From Ruminococcus sp. (lineage in GTDB: Bacteria > Bacillota > Clostridia > Oscillospirales > Ruminococcaceae), in NCBI GenBank assembly GCA_017513795.1, contig JAFXEJ010000037.1, forward strand, positions 1-50,727: a stretch of DNA of 50,727 nt, given 5' to 3'. This document shows, piece by piece, positions 16,723-25,258 of this stretch (position 1 is its first letter; each line of letters opens with the position of its first letter). The notes below the pieces were generated by a model. That model saw only the letters and a program-made list of their open reading frames with translations. It was not told where the DNA came from and searched no databases. The position numbers were made by a program, and so were the translations under genes.

Positions 16723-16809
16723 TGGTGCGGATAACAGGAGTTGAACCTGCACCGGGTTGCCCCGACTGGCACCTGAAGCCAGCGCGTCTGCCTATTCCGC
16801 CATATCCGC
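16723..16809 (-). tRNA. tRNA-Leu (anticodon CAG)
   Basis: Class II tRNA of 87 nt including an encoded CCA. Acceptor GCGGATA pairs with TATCCGC; the anticodon stem CTGGC/GCCAG encloses TTCAGGT, giving anticodon CAG (reads CUG). A long variable arm (CGGGGCAACCCG) and a T-arm with GGTTCAA are present. Confidence 0.95.
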
Positions 16810-16831
16810 ATATTTAATATCAACTTTTAAT

Positions 16832-16860
16832 ATTATACCATACAAAAAAATTTTTGTCAA
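16832..16860 (-). promoter_or_regulatory. Promoter of tRNA-Leu
   Basis: Minus-strand TTGACA (16855-16860), 17 bp, TATAAT (16832-16837): full consensus, as expected for a stable RNA. Confidence 0.85.
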
Positions 16861-16926
16861 TAGTTTTTTTGAAATTTTTATGGCATAAAAGTTTTGATTT
16901 GAAATTGCAGATATGGCTGAATTCTT

Positions 16927-19488
16927 TTACTTTAAGTTTATCGTATCAATATATTCTTTTATCTCACGTTCAGCGAAAATATATCGTTTATGAAATTCCT
17001 CTGCTGATATTCTCATGGCTCCGTTTCCGAAGATTATCATTTGTTCAGGACCATCAGAAGTTGCAACTCGTACACGATGCTTGCGTGAAAGCTCGTGGCT
17101 TACACGTTCAATATAGGTATCTGCCGTTTCAGATTCCTTAGTGTACACAATATTGATATTAAGATATTTTTCAACTTCGCGATGCTTTCCCTTGACCTTA
17201 TAGGCATCGAATACGAGAATAAGCTCACTTCCGTCGTACCCCTGATAGTTGCACATCATATTGATAAGCTCATTTCTTGCGGCATCAAGATTTTCAGCGG
17301 CTATTTTTTTAAGTTCATCCCACGCAAAAATTATATTGTATCCGTCTACGAGTAAATAAGCCGGCAGACTGAAATCCGGCAGTTTTACCGGTTTGCTTTC
17401 CAGCGTAACTGCTTTTGTTTTCTTGAAAGCACGTCTTGGATCTGTTTTCAGTTTGCCATACGTTCTTTGAAATATCTCCATCAGTTCTTCGTCCGAAACA
17501 GCAAATTTTCTGCTTTTTTCTCTTGGTATCTCCACTTCTTTCTGAACCTCAAGACAAGAGGGGAGATGCATCATATCAGGAACTTCGTCCCATTTGACAA
17601 TGAAACCGGCACCATGCGAACAGAAAACAGAATCTGCACTGTTTTCAATATCGCTGTCACAGTCATAGCCGATAGACTGAATAATCTCATCAGCATTATG
17701 ACATTCTCTGTATCCGCCAAGTGAAAGACTAAGACGGCCTTTTCCACGGGTATAGCTGATAATCTCAGACTGATAGCTGTTCATTTCAGAAACAGGAGCA
17801 ATACCTTTTATCAGCGACATTTCACCGATTGTTTCCGGCGTATCAAAATCTGCCGACATATGCTGAAGATCAGCAATTGCACGTCCGACGCATTCTGTAG
17901 GAATTTCCAGTTCATACTCATAACATGGTTCAAGGAGAATACTTTCAGCCTGTCTGAGTCCCTGACGAACAGCACGATAAGTTGCCTGCCGGAAATCTCC
18001 GCCCTCAGTATGTTTAAGGTGAGCCTTTCCGGAAACAAGGGTTATTTTCATATCCGTAACAGGGGAGCCGGTAAGTGTTCCGATATGAGTTTTTTCCTGT
18101 AAATGCGTAAGTATAAGTCTTTGCCAGTTAAGATCGAGAAAATCCTGAGAGCAGGTTGTATCGAACTGAAGTCCCGCACCTCTTTCAAGCGGTTCCATAA
18201 GCAGATGAACTTCTGCATAATGGCGCAGAGGTTCATAATGTCCCACACCTTCAACGATATCTTTGATAGTTTCTTTATAGGCAACAGCACCGTCGGAAAA
18301 TTTTACAACATAACCGAATCTTTGCTGTATCAGCTGTGTAAGTACTTCAAGCTGTATTGCCCCCATAAGCTGTATGTGAATTTCACGAAGCTGATCGTTC
18401 CAGATGATATGGAGCTGAGGATCTTCGTCTTCAAGACGTTTCATATCATTAAGAACATCATTGATATTTTTGTTATCCGGAATTAAAATGCGATAAGTCA
18501 TTACCGGTTCCATAAGGGCACAGGTGTTATTTTCAGCACATCCGATTCCTTGTCCGGCATGAGAGGAATTCAATCCGGTCACAGTACATGTTTCGCCGGC
18601 AGAAGCAGAATCAGCTGTCCGGAATTTTTCTCCGGAGTAAAAACGTATAGAGCTTATCTTTTCAGTTATTTCTTCGTCTTTCTCGTTTCTGAACGTAACT
18701 TCTCCACGGGTTTTCAGCTGACCACCGATTATCTTCATGTGAGTAAGTCTGTTGCCCTTTGCATCATAAGAAATTTTGTATATCTGTGCTCCGAAATCAT
18801 CTCTGCGAGTTGGTTCGATAGTAAATCTTTCAAGAATAGAGAGGAATCCTTCAACACCGTTCATTTTCAGAGCCGAACCAAAACAGCAGGGGAATATCAT
18901 TCTTTCAGAGATTGCTTTAGCTATGTCCGAATCAGTCAATGAACCACTATCAAAATATTTTTCCATAAGTTCTTCTGAACAAGCGGCGGCATTTTCATGT
19001 ATCTGATTATCATTATCGGAAAAATCAACGCATCTGTCAGAAAGTCTTTGCCTCAGATTATCAAGTACTGCTTGTTTTTCTGCACCGGTAATATCCATTT
19101 TATTCACGAAAATAAACACAGGAACGTCATATTTCCGGAGCAGTTTCCAAAGCGTTGAAGTATGGCTCTGAACCCCGTCTGTTCCGCTGATAACAAGGAC
19201 TGCATAATCAAGAACAGGCATTGTACGCTCTGTTTCAGCAGAAAAATCAACGTGACCGGGAGTATCGAGCAGGAAAAAGTGAGTATCTTCAATTGTAAAT
19301 TCAGCCTGATGAGCAAATATTGTAATTCCACGGCTTCGTTCAATATTATTAGTGTCAAGAGCAGAATTTCCGTTGTCAACACGTCCGGCGCTTCTTATCA
19401 TTCCGCTTTTGTAGAGTATAGCTTCAGCAAGAGTAGTCTTTCCTGAATCGACATGAGCAGTTATTCCAATTGTAATTTTTCTCATCAT
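16927..19488 (-). CDS. TetM/EF-G-like ribosomal-protection GTPase fused to a YacP/Rae1-type NYN nuclease domain
   Basis: 853 residues. The N-terminal 640 or so form a translational GTPase of the Tet(M)/Tet(O) group: AHVDSGKTT (11-19), RGIT (53-56), DTPGH (75-79), NKMD (129-132), then EF-G-like domains II-V ending in SYQSEIISYTRGKGRLSLSLGGY and SHGAGF. After a linker, residues 710 to about 840 are an NYN/PIN-like domain with LLVDGYNIIFAW, LVFDAYKVKG, TADTYIE and VATSDG, the conserved acidic residues of YacP, whose Bacillus member Rae1 cuts mRNA in the ribosomal A site. Ribosome site GAGGTG. Last gene of an operon with a SpoU methyltransferase and a permease. Tetracycline resistance is possible, but the fusion points to mRNA cleavage on stalled ribosomes (inference). 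Confidence 0.88.
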   Translation of the reverse strand: MMRKITIGITAHVDSGKTTLAEAILYKSGMIRSAGRVDNGNSALDTNNIERSRGITIFAHQAEFTIEDTHFFLLDTPGHVDFSAETERTMPVLDYAVLVISGTDGVQSHTSTLWKLLRKYDVPVFIFVNKMDITGAEKQAVLDNLRQRLSDRCVDFSDNDNQIHENAAACSEELMEKYFDSGSLTDSDIAKAISERMIFPCCFGSALKMNGVEGFLSILERFTIEPTRRDDFGAQIYKISYDAKGNRLTHMKIIGGQLKTRGEVTFRNEKDEEITEKISSIRFYSGEKFRTADSASAGETCTVTGLNSSHAGQGIGCAENNTCALMEPVMTYRILIPDNKNINDVLNDMKRLEDEDPQLHIIWNDQLREIHIQLMGAIQLEVLTQLIQQRFGYVVKFSDGAVAYKETIKDIVEGVGHYEPLRHYAEVHLLMEPLERGAGLQFDTTCSQDFLDLNWQRLILTHLQEKTHIGTLTGSPVTDMKITLVSGKAHLKHTEGGDFRQATYRAVRQGLRQAESILLEPCYEYELEIPTECVGRAIADLQHMSADFDTPETIGEMSLIKGIAPVSEMNSYQSEIISYTRGKGRLSLSLGGYRECHNADEIIQSIGYDCDSDIENSADSVFCSHGAGFIVKWDEVPDMMHLPSCLEVQKEVEIPREKSRKFAVSDEELMEIFQRTYGKLKTDPRRAFKKTKAVTLESKPVKLPDFSLPAYLLVDGYNIIFAWDELKKIAAENLDAARNELINMMCNYQGYDGSELILVFDAYKVKGKHREVEKYLNINIVYTKESETADTYIERVSHELSRKHRVRVATSDGPEQMIIFGNGAMRISAEEFHKRYIFAEREIKEYIDTINLK

Positions 19489-19503
19489 ATCACCTCAGAA
19501 AGA

Positions 19504-20616
19504 CTAAATAATACCTAATATTGCTAATGGCAGAAGAATTGCAAGCATACCGAAATTTACTGCAGAAAATACAAGCATATAGCGTCCGGGATGTGCATTT
19601 TCTGATTTTCTGTAATACTGGAAGGAAATAAGACTTGCCAGAGAGGCTATTATCGTTCCAAGACCGCCAAGATTTACTCCAAGAAGGAGAGAATTACCGT
19701 TATCTGTGAAGCCAGACAGCATTACAGCCGCCGGAACGTTACTGATGAACTGTGAAAGAAGCGTTGATACGACTAATTCACGTCCCTGAAGAATGTTATC
19801 AAAAAAGTCTCTTACTGTTTCTATTCTGCCGATATTTCCGACAAAAACAAAGAAGAATACAAAGGTTGCGAGAAGTATGTAATCTACTTTCAGCAGAAGC
19901 TTCCAGTCAAGTATAAGTGCCGCAGCAACTGCAATAATAAGGCAAGCCCAGTCAGGCACTGCACGGAATACAGTTAAAAGACATATTGCAAAAAGCACGG
20001 TATATGCCGAAAAATGTATCTTTGAAACAGACTTCTTTTCAAGTCCCTGAGCTGTACATTCTGTTTTGGGAAAAACCATGCAAAGCAGAAGCAGAATAAT
20101 AAGGCTGAGGATTCCTGACGGGAGCATTGTACGGAAAAAATCGGATGCAGTAAGTCCATATTTTTCGTAGATATAAAGATTCTGGGGATTTCCGAAAGGA
20201 GTTATCATGCTTCCAAGATTAGCAGCGGCAGTTTCGAGAACGATTGTATAGATACAACTTTTTTCATCGGGAATGCGGCTGTATACAAGAAGTGTAAGTG
20301 GAACAAATGTCAGCAATGCAACATCATTTGTAACAAGCATTGAAGTGAAGAAACAAATCACTGTGAAAATCATTCCCAGTCTCCGGAGATTTCCGGCACG
20401 TCTGAGAAGATACTGTGTGATATTTTCAAAAAGTCCGATACTGCGGAATCCGGCAACGGCAGTCATGAGACAGAATAGCTGTATGAGTACAGTTCTGTTG
20501 CAGTATGTCAGATATTCAGCGTCCGGAGGAACGATAAATACAGTTATGAGAGCTGCAAAAAAAGCGACAAGCATTACCGGCTGAGATTTACAGAATTTTA
20601 TTATTCCAGATATCAA
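19504..20616 (-). CDS. Anion permease of the SLC13/ArsB/NhaD (ion transporter) superfamily
   Basis: About 370 residues, polytopic, with some ten hydrophobic segments. Two half-site motifs of the ion-transporter fold are visible: MLVTNDVALLTFVPL with GSMITPFGNPQN (first hairpin region) and FISNVPAAVMLSG (second). These are typical of SLC13/citrate, ArsB and NhaD-like permeases; the substrate is unclear. A GTG at 20628 has its Shine-Dalgarno immediately against it, so I prefer TTG at 20616 with AAGGTGG 7-8 nt upstream. It lies 15 bp from each neighbour, in one operon with the SpoU methyltransferase and the ribosomal GTPase-nuclease. Confidence 0.8.
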   Translation of the reverse strand: MISGIIKFCKSQPVMLVAFFAALITVFIVPPDAEYLTYCNRTVLIQLFCLMTAVAGFRSIGLFENITQYLLRRAGNLRRLGMIFTVICFFTSMLVTNDVALLTFVPLTLLVYSRIPDEKSCIYTIVLETAAANLGSMITPFGNPQNLYIYEKYGLTASDFFRTMLPSGILSLIILLLLCMVFPKTECTAQGLEKKSVSKIHFSAYTVLFAICLLTVFRAVPDWACLIIAVAAALILDWKLLLKVDYILLATFVFFFVFVGNIGRIETVRDFFDNILQGRELVVSTLLSQFISNVPAAVMLSGFTDNGNSLLLGVNLGGLGTIIASLASLISFQYYRKSENAHPGRYMLVFSAVNFGMLAILLPLAILGII

Positions 20617-20631
20617 GTTTAAAACCACCTT

Positions 20632-21447
20632 TTATTGCTTTCTTAGCTGCCAGAATGCAACGGCACTTGCAGCCGCAACATTAAGTGAATCTACGCCGTG
20701 ATACATGGGAATCTTTACCGTGTAGTCGCAGGCGTCTATTGTCTGCTGTTTCAGTCCTTCGCCTTCAGTTCCGAGTATAACAGCAAGCTTGTCCTTTCTT
20801 CCGAGTTCAGGGTGATCTATTCCGACTGAATCATCTGTCAGAGCCATTGCGGCAGTACTGAAGCCATATTGTTTAAGGGATTCTATATAGTTTTCTGATG
20901 AATTTCCAAGATATGCCCACGGAATCTGAAAAACAGTTCCCATGCTCACTCTTACGGAACGTAGATATAAAGGATCGCTGCATCCGTCTGTCAGGAGAAC
21001 AGAATCAAATCCCAGTGCGGCGGCAGAACGGAAAATAGCTCCGACATTAGTCTGATTCATTATATCCTCTAAAACAGCAATGCGTGAGGCTGTTTGGCAT
21101 ATTCCGGCTGAATCGTTTATGGAATTTCTTCTCATTGCACAGAGTACTCCCTGAGTCAGACGGAATCCTGTAATAGACGTAAGAATATCAGAATCTGCCG
21201 TATATACAGGGATATTTCCGCAGCGTTCTAAAATATCTGCGGCTTGTCCGGAAATATACTTTCTTTCAATAAGCAGAGAAATCGGCTCATATCCCGTATC
21301 AAGAGCACGACGGATAACTTTCGGACTTTCTGCAATAAAAATTCCAGGTTCAGGTTCATAATAACGCAGAAGCTGTATTTCAGACGTTTCCGAATATATA
21401 CTTAGCTCTTTTGCTGAAAGATCAGTTACTTCAATTATATTTGACAT
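20632..21447 (-). CDS. SpoU/TrmH-family 2'-O-ribose RNA methyltransferase
   Basis: SAM-dependent methyltransferase, probably acting on 23S rRNA. It has a substrate-recognition N-terminal domain (FIAESPKVIRRALD) and the trefoil-knot SPOUT domain with all three motifs: EDIMNQTNVGAIFRSAAALG, ILGTEGEGL and IPMYHGVDSLNVAAASAVA. About 271 residues is normal for an RlmB/TsnR-like protein. Start taken at ATG 21447 because GGAGC lies 5-6 nt upstream; an in-frame ATG 21 nt earlier has no ribosome site. First gene of the operon that ends in the TetM-like/NYN fusion, so the operon combines rRNA modification with ribosome rescue or protection. Confidence 0.9.
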   Translation of the reverse strand: MSNIIEVTDLSAKELSIYSETSEIQLLRYYEPEPGIFIAESPKVIRRALDTGYEPISLLIERKYISGQAADILERCGNIPVYTADSDILTSITGFRLTQGVLCAMRRNSINDSAGICQTASRIAVLEDIMNQTNVGAIFRSAAALGFDSVLLTDGCSDPLYLRSVRVSMGTVFQIPWAYLGNSSENYIESLKQYGFSTAAMALTDDSVGIDHPELGRKDKLAVILGTEGEGLKQQTIDACDYTVKIPMYHGVDSLNVAAASAVAFWQLRKQ

Positions 21448-21501
21448 GATTGCTCCTTTTTTCATCAATATTTTTGCATGATATCAAGTGCAGCTTTATA
21501 A

Positions 21502-21530
21502 ATTATACAGCATTTTTAGCAAAAGGTCAA
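21502..21530 (-). promoter_or_regulatory. Promoter of the SpoU-permease-GTPase operon
   Basis: Minus-strand TTGACC (21525-21530), 17 bp, TATAAT (21502-21507). Confidence 0.8.
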
Positions 21531-21565
21531 GTGATTACATGGCTTAAAAAAGTTGTCAGAATCTA

Positions 21566-21594
21566 TTGACAATACGATTTTTATATAGTATAAT
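21566..21594 (+). promoter_or_regulatory. Promoter of the symporter gene
   Basis: TTGACA (21566-21571), 17 bp, TATAAT (21589-21594): full consensus. An inverted repeat TTGTCA-N8-TGACAA (21553-21572) covers the -35 and may be an operator. Confidence 0.85.
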
Positions 21595-21674
21595 ACATAA
21601 TGAAGCGCTTTATTAATTTAAAGCTTTACAGATTTACTGTCATTAAGAACAGTGAAAGAAACGGAGTTGGTATA

Positions 21675-23270
21675 ATGAGCACAAAAACAGCAATATTCAT
21701 TATTCTCGGCATTTATATCATGGTAATGGTAGGAATCGGCATCTATATGTCGAGAAAAACAAAGTCCACCGAAGATTTCATGCTTGGCGGCAGAAGCGTC
21801 GGTTCATGGCTGACAGCTTTCTCATACGGAACTACATACTTCTCAGCGGTTGTTTTCATCGGATATGCCGGACAATTCGGCTGGATGTACGGTGTTTCCA
21901 CCACATGGGTGGGAATAGGAAATGCTATAATCGGAAGTCTTATTCCATTTTTCCTCATCGGAAGAAGAACACGTCTGATGTCAAATCATCTCGGCGCAAG
22001 AACAATGCCGGAATTTTTTGAGCACAGATTTGATTCTACAAAGCTGAAAACAATTTCTGCTTCAATTGTATTTATTTTCCTTATTCCGTATACAGCTTCT
22101 GTTTATAACGGACTGTCACGTCTTTTCGGAATGGCATTTGATCTCGGAGAAAACGGCGGTAAATACATAATCATTGCTATGGCTGTTCTTTCCGCTATTT
22201 ATGTAACTCTTGGCGGGTATAAGGCAACTGCTCTCAACGATTTCTTTCAGGGAATCATTATGCTCATCGGTATTGCAACTGTAGTTGTTCTTACTGTAAA
22301 TGAAAAAAATGGTCTTACAGAAGCAGTAAATGCACTTAATGATATTGATACGGTAGGCGCTCCGAAAGGAACTCTCGGTTCTGTATTCGGTCCTGATTTC
22401 CCGAACCTTCTCGGTGTTGTTATTCTGACATCTCTCGGTACTTGGGGACTTCCTCAGATGGTCCAGAAATTCTATGCAATCAAGAATGAGGATGCTATCA
22501 AAAAGGGGGCAATAATTTCTACAATATTTGCACTTGTTGTTGCCGGCGGCTCCTATTTCATGGGCGGATTTGTAAGACTTTACTGTACAACAGATCCCAC
22601 AGAAAAGGGAAAGACATTCATTGAAACAGGCAAGAATGGCAAGCTTCTTTATGATACTATGGTTCCGGCTCTGCTTGATACAGCACTCCCGAACATACTT
22701 ATTGGTCTTGTAGTTGTTCTCGTACTTTCAGCATCACTTTCTACTTTGTCATCACTCGTTCTTACATCAAGCTCTACTCTCACAAACGACCTTATCAAGC
22801 CTCGTGTAAAGAACTTCGATGACAAGAAGCAAATGATGTTCATGAGAATATTTATTGCAATATTCCTTGTTATCTCTGTAATTATTGCATGCAATCCTAA
22901 CGCTTCAATTTCTACGCTCATGTCATATTCATGGGGAGCACTTTCAGGAGCATTCCTCGGACCTTTCCTCTTTGGACTTTTCATGAAGAAAGCTTCAAGA
23001 GCTGCTTGCTGGGCAAGCTTCTGTACAGGTATTGGCATCAGCGTTACACACATGATTCTTTTCAGCCTGAATATCAGTGCTTTCGATGATCTCAAGGCTT
23101 CTGTTGCTGGAATGGATTGTCCGTTCAATCTTCTTTCGCCAATCAACGCCGGAGCATTTGCTATGATAGTTTCACTTATTATTGTGCCTGTTGTAAGTAT
23201 GTTTACAAAGGCACCTGATAAAAAGGTTGTTGATAATGCATTCAGCAGTCTTGCAGTAAAAGAAAATTAA
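21675..23270 (+). CDS. Sodium:solute symporter (SSS family)
   Basis: Polytopic Na+-coupled symporter of 531 residues with about 13 membrane segments. The N-terminus (IFIILGIYIMVMVGIGIYMSRKTKS, then EDFMLGGRSVG) and TAFSYGTTYFSAVVFIGYAG are characteristic of the SSS family (PutP, PanF and sugar transporters). The substrate is not evident; Pro, sialic acid and other organic solutes are all possible. The frame extends upstream to 21600, but that is the predicted transcription start, so the ATG at 21675 (GGAG 9-10 nt upstream) is used, giving a 75-nt leader. Single-gene unit, divergent from the SpoU operon. Confidence 0.92.
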   Translation: MSTKTAIFIILGIYIMVMVGIGIYMSRKTKSTEDFMLGGRSVGSWLTAFSYGTTYFSAVVFIGYAGQFGWMYGVSTTWVGIGNAIIGSLIPFFLIGRRTRLMSNHLGARTMPEFFEHRFDSTKLKTISASIVFIFLIPYTASVYNGLSRLFGMAFDLGENGGKYIIIAMAVLSAIYVTLGGYKATALNDFFQGIIMLIGIATVVVLTVNEKNGLTEAVNALNDIDTVGAPKGTLGSVFGPDFPNLLGVVILTSLGTWGLPQMVQKFYAIKNEDAIKKGAIISTIFALVVAGGSYFMGGFVRLYCTTDPTEKGKTFIETGKNGKLLYDTMVPALLDTALPNILIGLVVVLVLSASLSTLSSLVLTSSSTLTNDLIKPRVKNFDDKKQMMFMRIFIAIFLVISVIIACNPNASISTLMSYSWGALSGAFLGPFLFGLFMKKASRAACWASFCTGIGISVTHMILFSLNISAFDDLKASVAGMDCPFNLLSPINAGAFAMIVSLIIVPVVSMFTKAPDKKVVDNAFSSLAVKEN

Positions 23271-23283
23271 CCACAAAAATCAA

Positions 23284-23306
23284 GGCGTATGCTTTCTGCA
23301 TACGCC
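23284..23306. repeat. Perfect palindrome GGCGTATGC-N5-GCATACGCC, copy 1
   Basis: Nine-bp perfect stem, 5-nt loop, 13 bp after the symporter stop. It has no T tail of its own and a conventional terminator follows. A near copy is at 25462-25483. Confidence 0.7.
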
Positions 23307-23317
23307 ACAGACTGTCG

Positions 23318-23347
23318 AAAAAGTCAAGCTTAGCTTGGCTTTTTTTA
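23318..23347 (+). terminator. Terminator of the symporter gene
   Basis: Twelve-bp stem AAAAAGTCAAGC / GCTTGGCTTTTT (one G-T pair, 3-nt loop) with T7. Confidence 0.8.
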
Positions 23348-23364
23348 TATAAATAAGGTATAAT
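23335..23364 (+). promoter_or_regulatory. Possible promoter of the sigma-factor operon
   Basis: TATAAT (23359-23364) with TTGGCT 18 bp upstream, the latter inside the terminator stem. Moderate match. Confidence 0.45.
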
Positions 23365-23387
23365 AAAGTAAGGGGAGGGTGAAGTAA

Positions 23388-23441
23388 ATGCTGACAACAA
23401 CAGCATCTTTTTGGCATAACTTCACTAAGAAAAACAGTTGA
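23388..23441 (+). CDS. Possible 17-codon leader peptide upstream of the sigma factor
   Basis: ATG at 23388 preceded by AGGGGAGGGTG reads MLTTTASFWHNFTKKNS then TGA. Its start lies in a 6-bp hairpin (ATGCTG-N7-CAGCAT). It lies 117 bp before the sigma factor, in its leader. A coding role is unproven. Confidence 0.3.
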   Translation: MLTTTASFWHNFTKKNS

Positions 23442-23558
23442 TTATGAAGTAAATGGTAAAATTATTAAATTTTTCTGATAGTGTCAGAAACCGACTTTCA
23501 AATGTGTAATAGTAAGTGAAGGAGGTTAAACGAGATCACTAAAGGAGGTACCAAACTT

Positions 23559-24092
23559 ATGATCACAGAAAAGAATTTTATACAAGAATTACAACGAAGA
23601 AATGAGGACGCTCTTGAATTTGTTGTCAAAAATTATGGTGGATTATTGAAGGCAGTAATTAACCGCATTTTATATAATTTTCCGGAGGATGCTGAGGAAT
23701 GTCTTTATGATGTTATACTTAAAATCTGGAATAATATTGATACTTACAACGAAAGCAATAAATTTGAAAGCTGGATTGCTGCTATAGCACAATATTCGGC
23801 ACTCAATTGGTTACGAGCTTTAAAACGTCTGGAACCTTTAGTTGACATTGACGAACTACCTATAGCAGATAAAAATGCTCTAACTGGAAACAAATCGTTT
23901 GATAATTTTTTTGCTGAACTTATATCATGTCTGAGTGAAGAAGATAAAATTATTTTTACAAAAATCTTCTGGAACGGTGATGGCATTGAAGAAGTAGCCA
24001 AAAAACTTGGAAAAACCAAAAACACTTTATATAAGCGTATATCCAGAGGGAAACTGAAAATCATCAGACATAATCCGGAATATTTTAAGTAA
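23559..24092 (+). CDS. ECF-like RNA polymerase sigma factor
   Basis: A 177-residue alternative sigma factor. Region 2 spans about residues 15-75 (FVVKNYGGLLKAVINRIL...YDVILKIWNNIDTYN...FESWIAAIAQYSALNWLRALKR), with the core-binding and -10 recognition helices. Region 4, near residues 125-170 (LSEEDKIIFTKIFWNGDGIEEVAKKLGKTKNTLYKRISRGKLKI), is the -35-binding HTH. Regions 1.1 and 3 are missing, as in group 4 sigmas. It has an almost perfect ribosome site (AAAGGAGGT). It is followed 14 bp later by a single-pass membrane protein likely to be its anti-sigma factor, so it probably answers an envelope signal. Confidence 0.9.
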   Translation: MITEKNFIQELQRRNEDALEFVVKNYGGLLKAVINRILYNFPEDAEECLYDVILKIWNNIDTYNESNKFESWIAAIAQYSALNWLRALKRLEPLVDIDELPIADKNALTGNKSFDNFFAELISCLSEEDKIIFTKIFWNGDGIEEVAKKLGKTKNTLYKRISRGKLKIIRHNPEYFK

Positions 24093-24106
24093 ACAGGAGG
24101 AATTTT

Positions 24107-25258
24107 ATGAATAAAAAAATATATCAGCTTCTAAAATTAGATGTGAGTAAACTGCCAGAAAATAAATCGATAAGCGATCAGGAGGTTAATAATATTATGA
24201 AACGTTTTAGAGAAGAAAACGCTACTCATCCGATTAAGAAAAGACGTAAGCCAAAGATGAGAGCGGTAATTATCGCCGCTTCAATTGCTGCTTGTGGAGG
24301 AACTACTGTATTTGGAGCAGCACATAGTAATCTGTTCAGAAATCTTGAATCAAATAAAACTAAAACTCATGTTACTGATGATGGAAGAGAATTTAAGGTT
24401 GACAAAACACCTGATTTAAATAACTATGAAATACTTGAAAATTATGCTGATACATCAGATGAACCTGAAATTGCTGAAAATGATGATATATCTGTTTCAA
24501 TTGAAAGTACATATTGCGACGGAAGAACGCTGGTACTCGGTCTTACAGGAAGCCTCAATAACGGAAATCCTGACGGATACAGCTATATCGGTTTCAATTC
24601 GATTATGATCGACTGTGGTGATGTGGTTTTTGAAACGGAAAGCAGATTTGATGGTATTTCTAACTACACATGGCTTGAAGGCAACATGATGCTTGATGAA
24701 GGAACCGAGAACAATTTCAGCGGACAGATTACGCTTAAACTCCTCGAAGAAAATATGATTACTGAATCAAAAAATGCTGTTATTACTCTCAAAAATATTT
24801 ATATTGTCGATGATAATTTAAATGTCAAGAATGAATTGAATGACATAGAAATTAAAAAGCATATCGTTGTTGACAAGGAACTTATCAACGGAAATGCTGT
24901 TGAACAGTCAGAGGATGGATACAAGGTCAGACTCTCTAATTACAGTCCGTCAAGTATTCATGTTGAGTGGGAATATCCGAGCGATTTGGATGAAAAAAAT
25001 AAAATGGAACATATTATTATAGATGGATATGAAGCACCTCTTTATTCAATGGTACTGCTTTTCTATGACGAGGAGGGCAATGAAATTCCTTTCCTTAATG
25101 AAAAAAACGGAACAGGCACTCTTACAACTCCGTCAAGTAACTTGATTTACGCAAGAATTCTTAACAAACAGGAATGCAGCGGTAGCGACCTGTATTATGG
25201 TATGCCTGTCTATAAGGAATTTAAATTTGATTTAAGCAAACTTAAAGCCGATGAGTAA
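24107..25258 (+). CDS. Single-pass membrane protein, putative anti-sigma factor (DUF4179-like)
   Basis: 383 residues. A cytoplasmic N-terminus of about 50 residues (LLKLDVSKLPENKSISDQEVNNIMKRF) ends in a basic stretch (KKRRKPKMR). One membrane helix, about residues 51-70 (AVIIAASIAACGGTTVFGAA), follows. The 300-residue outer part is beta-rich and acidic (ISVSIESTYCDGRTLVLGLTGSL) and resembles the DUF4179 domain found in clostridial sigma-factor partners. Position, topology and tight linkage (14 bp) to the sigma gene support an anti-sigma role; the motif evidence for sigma binding is weak. Ribosome site AGGAGG. Confidence 0.75.
   Translation: MNKKIYQLLKLDVSKLPENKSISDQEVNNIMKRFREENATHPIKKRRKPKMRAVIIAASIAACGGTTVFGAAHSNLFRNLESNKTKTHVTDDGREFKVDKTPDLNNYEILENYADTSDEPEIAENDDISVSIESTYCDGRTLVLGLTGSLNNGNPDGYSYIGFNSIMIDCGDVVFETESRFDGISNYTWLEGNMMLDEGTENNFSGQITLKLLEENMITESKNAVITLKNIYIVDDNLNVKNELNDIEIKKHIVVDKELINGNAVEQSEDGYKVRLSNYSPSSIHVEWEYPSDLDEKNKMEHIIIDGYEAPLYSMVLLFYDEEGNEIPFLNEKNGTGTLTTPSSNLIYARILNKQECSGSDLYYGMPVYKEFKFDLSKLKADE

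Noticed and set aside
16927..19488. Recently acquired tetracycline resistance gene tet(M/O/W)
   Set aside because: The NYN fusion, divergent sequence, operon context and absence of conjugative-element genes argue for a resident paralogue, though resistance cannot be excluded.
21600..21674. Upstream extension of the symporter to an ATG at 21600
   Set aside because: That codon coincides with the predicted transcription start and has no ribosome site; the conserved N-terminus begins at 21675.
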